Of a stretch of 22,947 nt of DNA, positions 22,016 to 22,947 are shown in pieces. The stretch's first letter is position 1. Each line of letters opens with the position of its first letter. Under the pieces are notes generated by a model. The model saw only the letters and a list, made by a program, of their open reading frames with translations. It searched no databases and was not told the origin of the DNA. The DNA lies in NCBI GenBank assembly GCA_900544105.1, contig UQUC01000031.1, positions 1-22,947 of the forward strand. The letters are read 5' to 3'. A program made the position numbers and the translations under genes. This DNA is from an uncultured Oscillibacter sp. GTDB taxonomy: Bacteria; Bacillota; Clostridia; Oscillospirales; Oscillospiraceae.

Positions 22016-22947
22016 TTAGGTCTTTTGCCCGAATAGTCCGGCAAGCCGCTTCCGCTTGGTTCGGGTATCGCCCTCGATATGAAGCTTGGAATAGATCTGA
22101 TTCACATACTGCTTGACGCTGCCCTCAGAGAGATAGAGCTTTTCCGCGATCTCGCGGTTACTCAGCCGCTGCGCTATCAGCTCCACAATCTCAAATTCCC
22201 GCGGCGTCAGCGCGTCAAAGGCCGCCGAGTGAGCGCTCGCCGCGTTTCGCGCCCCTGCCGTCTCGCCAAGCTCGGTGATCTTCGCAATCAGGTCAGTTTT
22301 GAGTTCCTGTGCCAGCAGGGGCTTCAAATGCGCATAATTTTCCACGAACGGCATCACAAGGCCGTCCGGCGCGGCATCGGAAAGGGCTTGCCTCAGCCAT
22401 GCGCGGGCTTCCTCGCTTTTTCCCAGCTGTGCATAGGCTGCCGCCGTCTGGATGCGGATGTGCAGGGCCACCAGTGCGTAGTGCATGGCCTCGCACACAG
22501 CCAAAAGCTGCGTGCTGTGCCCGATGACCTTAGCATAAGCGCCCTGAGCAAGATACACCTGATTTTCGATCATCTCCATCATGGGCTTGCCCGGCGCGAG
22601 CATATTGATATCAGAGAGGCGGTGCTGGGAGAAAATCTCCGGGATGTTGTCCGTTTCGCCCCGCAGGGCATGGTAGTAGGCGCTGGCGGCGCTCCAGAGG
22701 TTGATCCACGAGGCGTCGTGATAGTGCAGCAGTTCCGCGTACCGCTCCTCAAAGGTGTACCGCTGCTCTACATCGGTATACAGCGAGAGCCGCCGCGACA
22801 AAAAATCACAGCACAGCGCCATGTTGATCTGCCCGTTGTCCTTTACCTGTGCATAGGCCCGCTCCAGTTCAATGTGGGCATCCGTGAAGCGCCCCTGACA
22901 GAACAGCGCCTCGGCGCGCATGATGGTCTCCGCGCCCTGCCCGTGGT
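22016..22947 (-). CDS. LuxR-type (MalT-like) transcriptional regulator, C-terminal part
   Basis: The reading frame is open to the window's right end, so the N-terminus is missing; about 310 C-terminal residues are visible. They consist of TPR-like helical repeats (for example LRAEALFCQGRF-type motifs, QTAAAYAQLGKSEEARAWL) and a C-terminal LuxR helix-turn-helix (LTPREFEIVELIAQRLSNRE, then VKQYVNQIYSKL). This combination is typical of MalT/LAL regulators, which carry an N-terminal ATPase. The Met at 22921 is internal, since coding-like sequence continues upstream (HGQGAET). It ends just before a perfect terminator. Being next to the DUF2442-SLH pair, it may control the surface protein, but the terminator argues they are not one simple operon. 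Confidence 0.85.
   Translation of the reverse strand, partial: HGQGAETIMRAEALFCQGRFTDAHIELERAYAQVKDNGQINMALCCDFLSRRLSLYTDVEQRYTFEERYAELLHYHDASWINLWSAASAYYHALRGETDNIPEIFSQHRLSDINMLAPGKPMMEMIENQVYLAQGAYAKVIGHSTQLLAVCEAMHYALVALHIRIQTAAAYAQLGKSEEARAWLRQALSDAAPDGLVMPFVENYAHLKPLLAQELKTDLIAKITELGETAGARNAASAHSAAFDALTPREFEIVELIAQRLSNREIAEKLYLSEGSVKQYVNQIYSKLHIEGDTRTKRKRLAGLFGQKT

Noticed and set aside
21931..22044. Longer DUF2442 protein starting with ATG at 22044
   Set aside because: The extension would read through a perfect terminator and overlap the regulator gene; family members are about 80 residues and TTG at 21930 has the ribosome binding site.

Overview
The window looks like chromosomal DNA of a Gram-positive anaerobe of the Clostridia, most plausibly a gut Oscillospiraceae-type bacterium (Flavonifractor/Oscillibacter/Lawsonibacter-like). 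This rests on strong AGGAGG-type ribosome binding sites before nearly every gene, a lipobox-bearing solute-binding protein, a cell-surface protein with three SLH domains, a fairly G+C-rich core with A+T-richer edges, and the overall protein style. The genus is an inference from protein character, not from a marker gene.

Left edge (1-1830): a damaged junction. A restriction-type helicase gene stops after its first RecA-like domain. About 400 bases of non-coding or remnant DNA follow, with a perfect 16-bp hairpin and a possible IS66-type end. Next comes a frameshifted, 3'-truncated gene of the L-cysteine desulfidase (UPF0597/CdsB) family, which is the last member of the long minus-strand operon.

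Centre (1848-14723, minus strand): a twelve-gene operon counting the broken gene. In transcription order it holds an octopine/opine-dehydrogenase family enzyme, a lipoprotein solute-binding protein, two permeases and two ATPases of a Dpp/Opp-type importer, a serine carboxypeptidase (S10), an M20 metallopeptidase, a free-standing 120-residue M20 'lid' domain, a UxaA-family (SAF + GD_AH) lyase, an EamA/DMT permease and the cysteine-desulfidase relic. A terminator-like hairpin between the binding protein and the permeases probably sets excess binding protein over transporter. The simplest reading is a catabolic unit that imports peptide-like or opine-like (N-carboxyalkyl amino acid) compounds, cuts them in the cytoplasm, oxidises or dehydrates the products and moves something out through the DMT permease.

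Right of the operon (14724-18618, plus strand): a divergently transcribed LysR regulator with overlapping divergent promoters and two inverted repeats in the shared 292-bp region, then its terminator. A separate near-consensus promoter with three CGTTCC repeats follows, driving two tandem M20 peptidase paralogues that share long exact DNA matches. The LysR protein is the obvious candidate regulator of the opine/peptide operon and possibly of the M20 pair.

Right edge (18619-22947, minus strand): an unrelated surface module. A LuxR-type (MalT-like) regulator runs off the window and ends in a perfect hairpin terminator. A TTG-started DUF2442 gene and a 904-residue secreted SLH protein with bacterial Ig-like and InlB/Listeria-Bacteroides-type repeats follow. 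No tRNA, rRNA or CRISPR array was seen.
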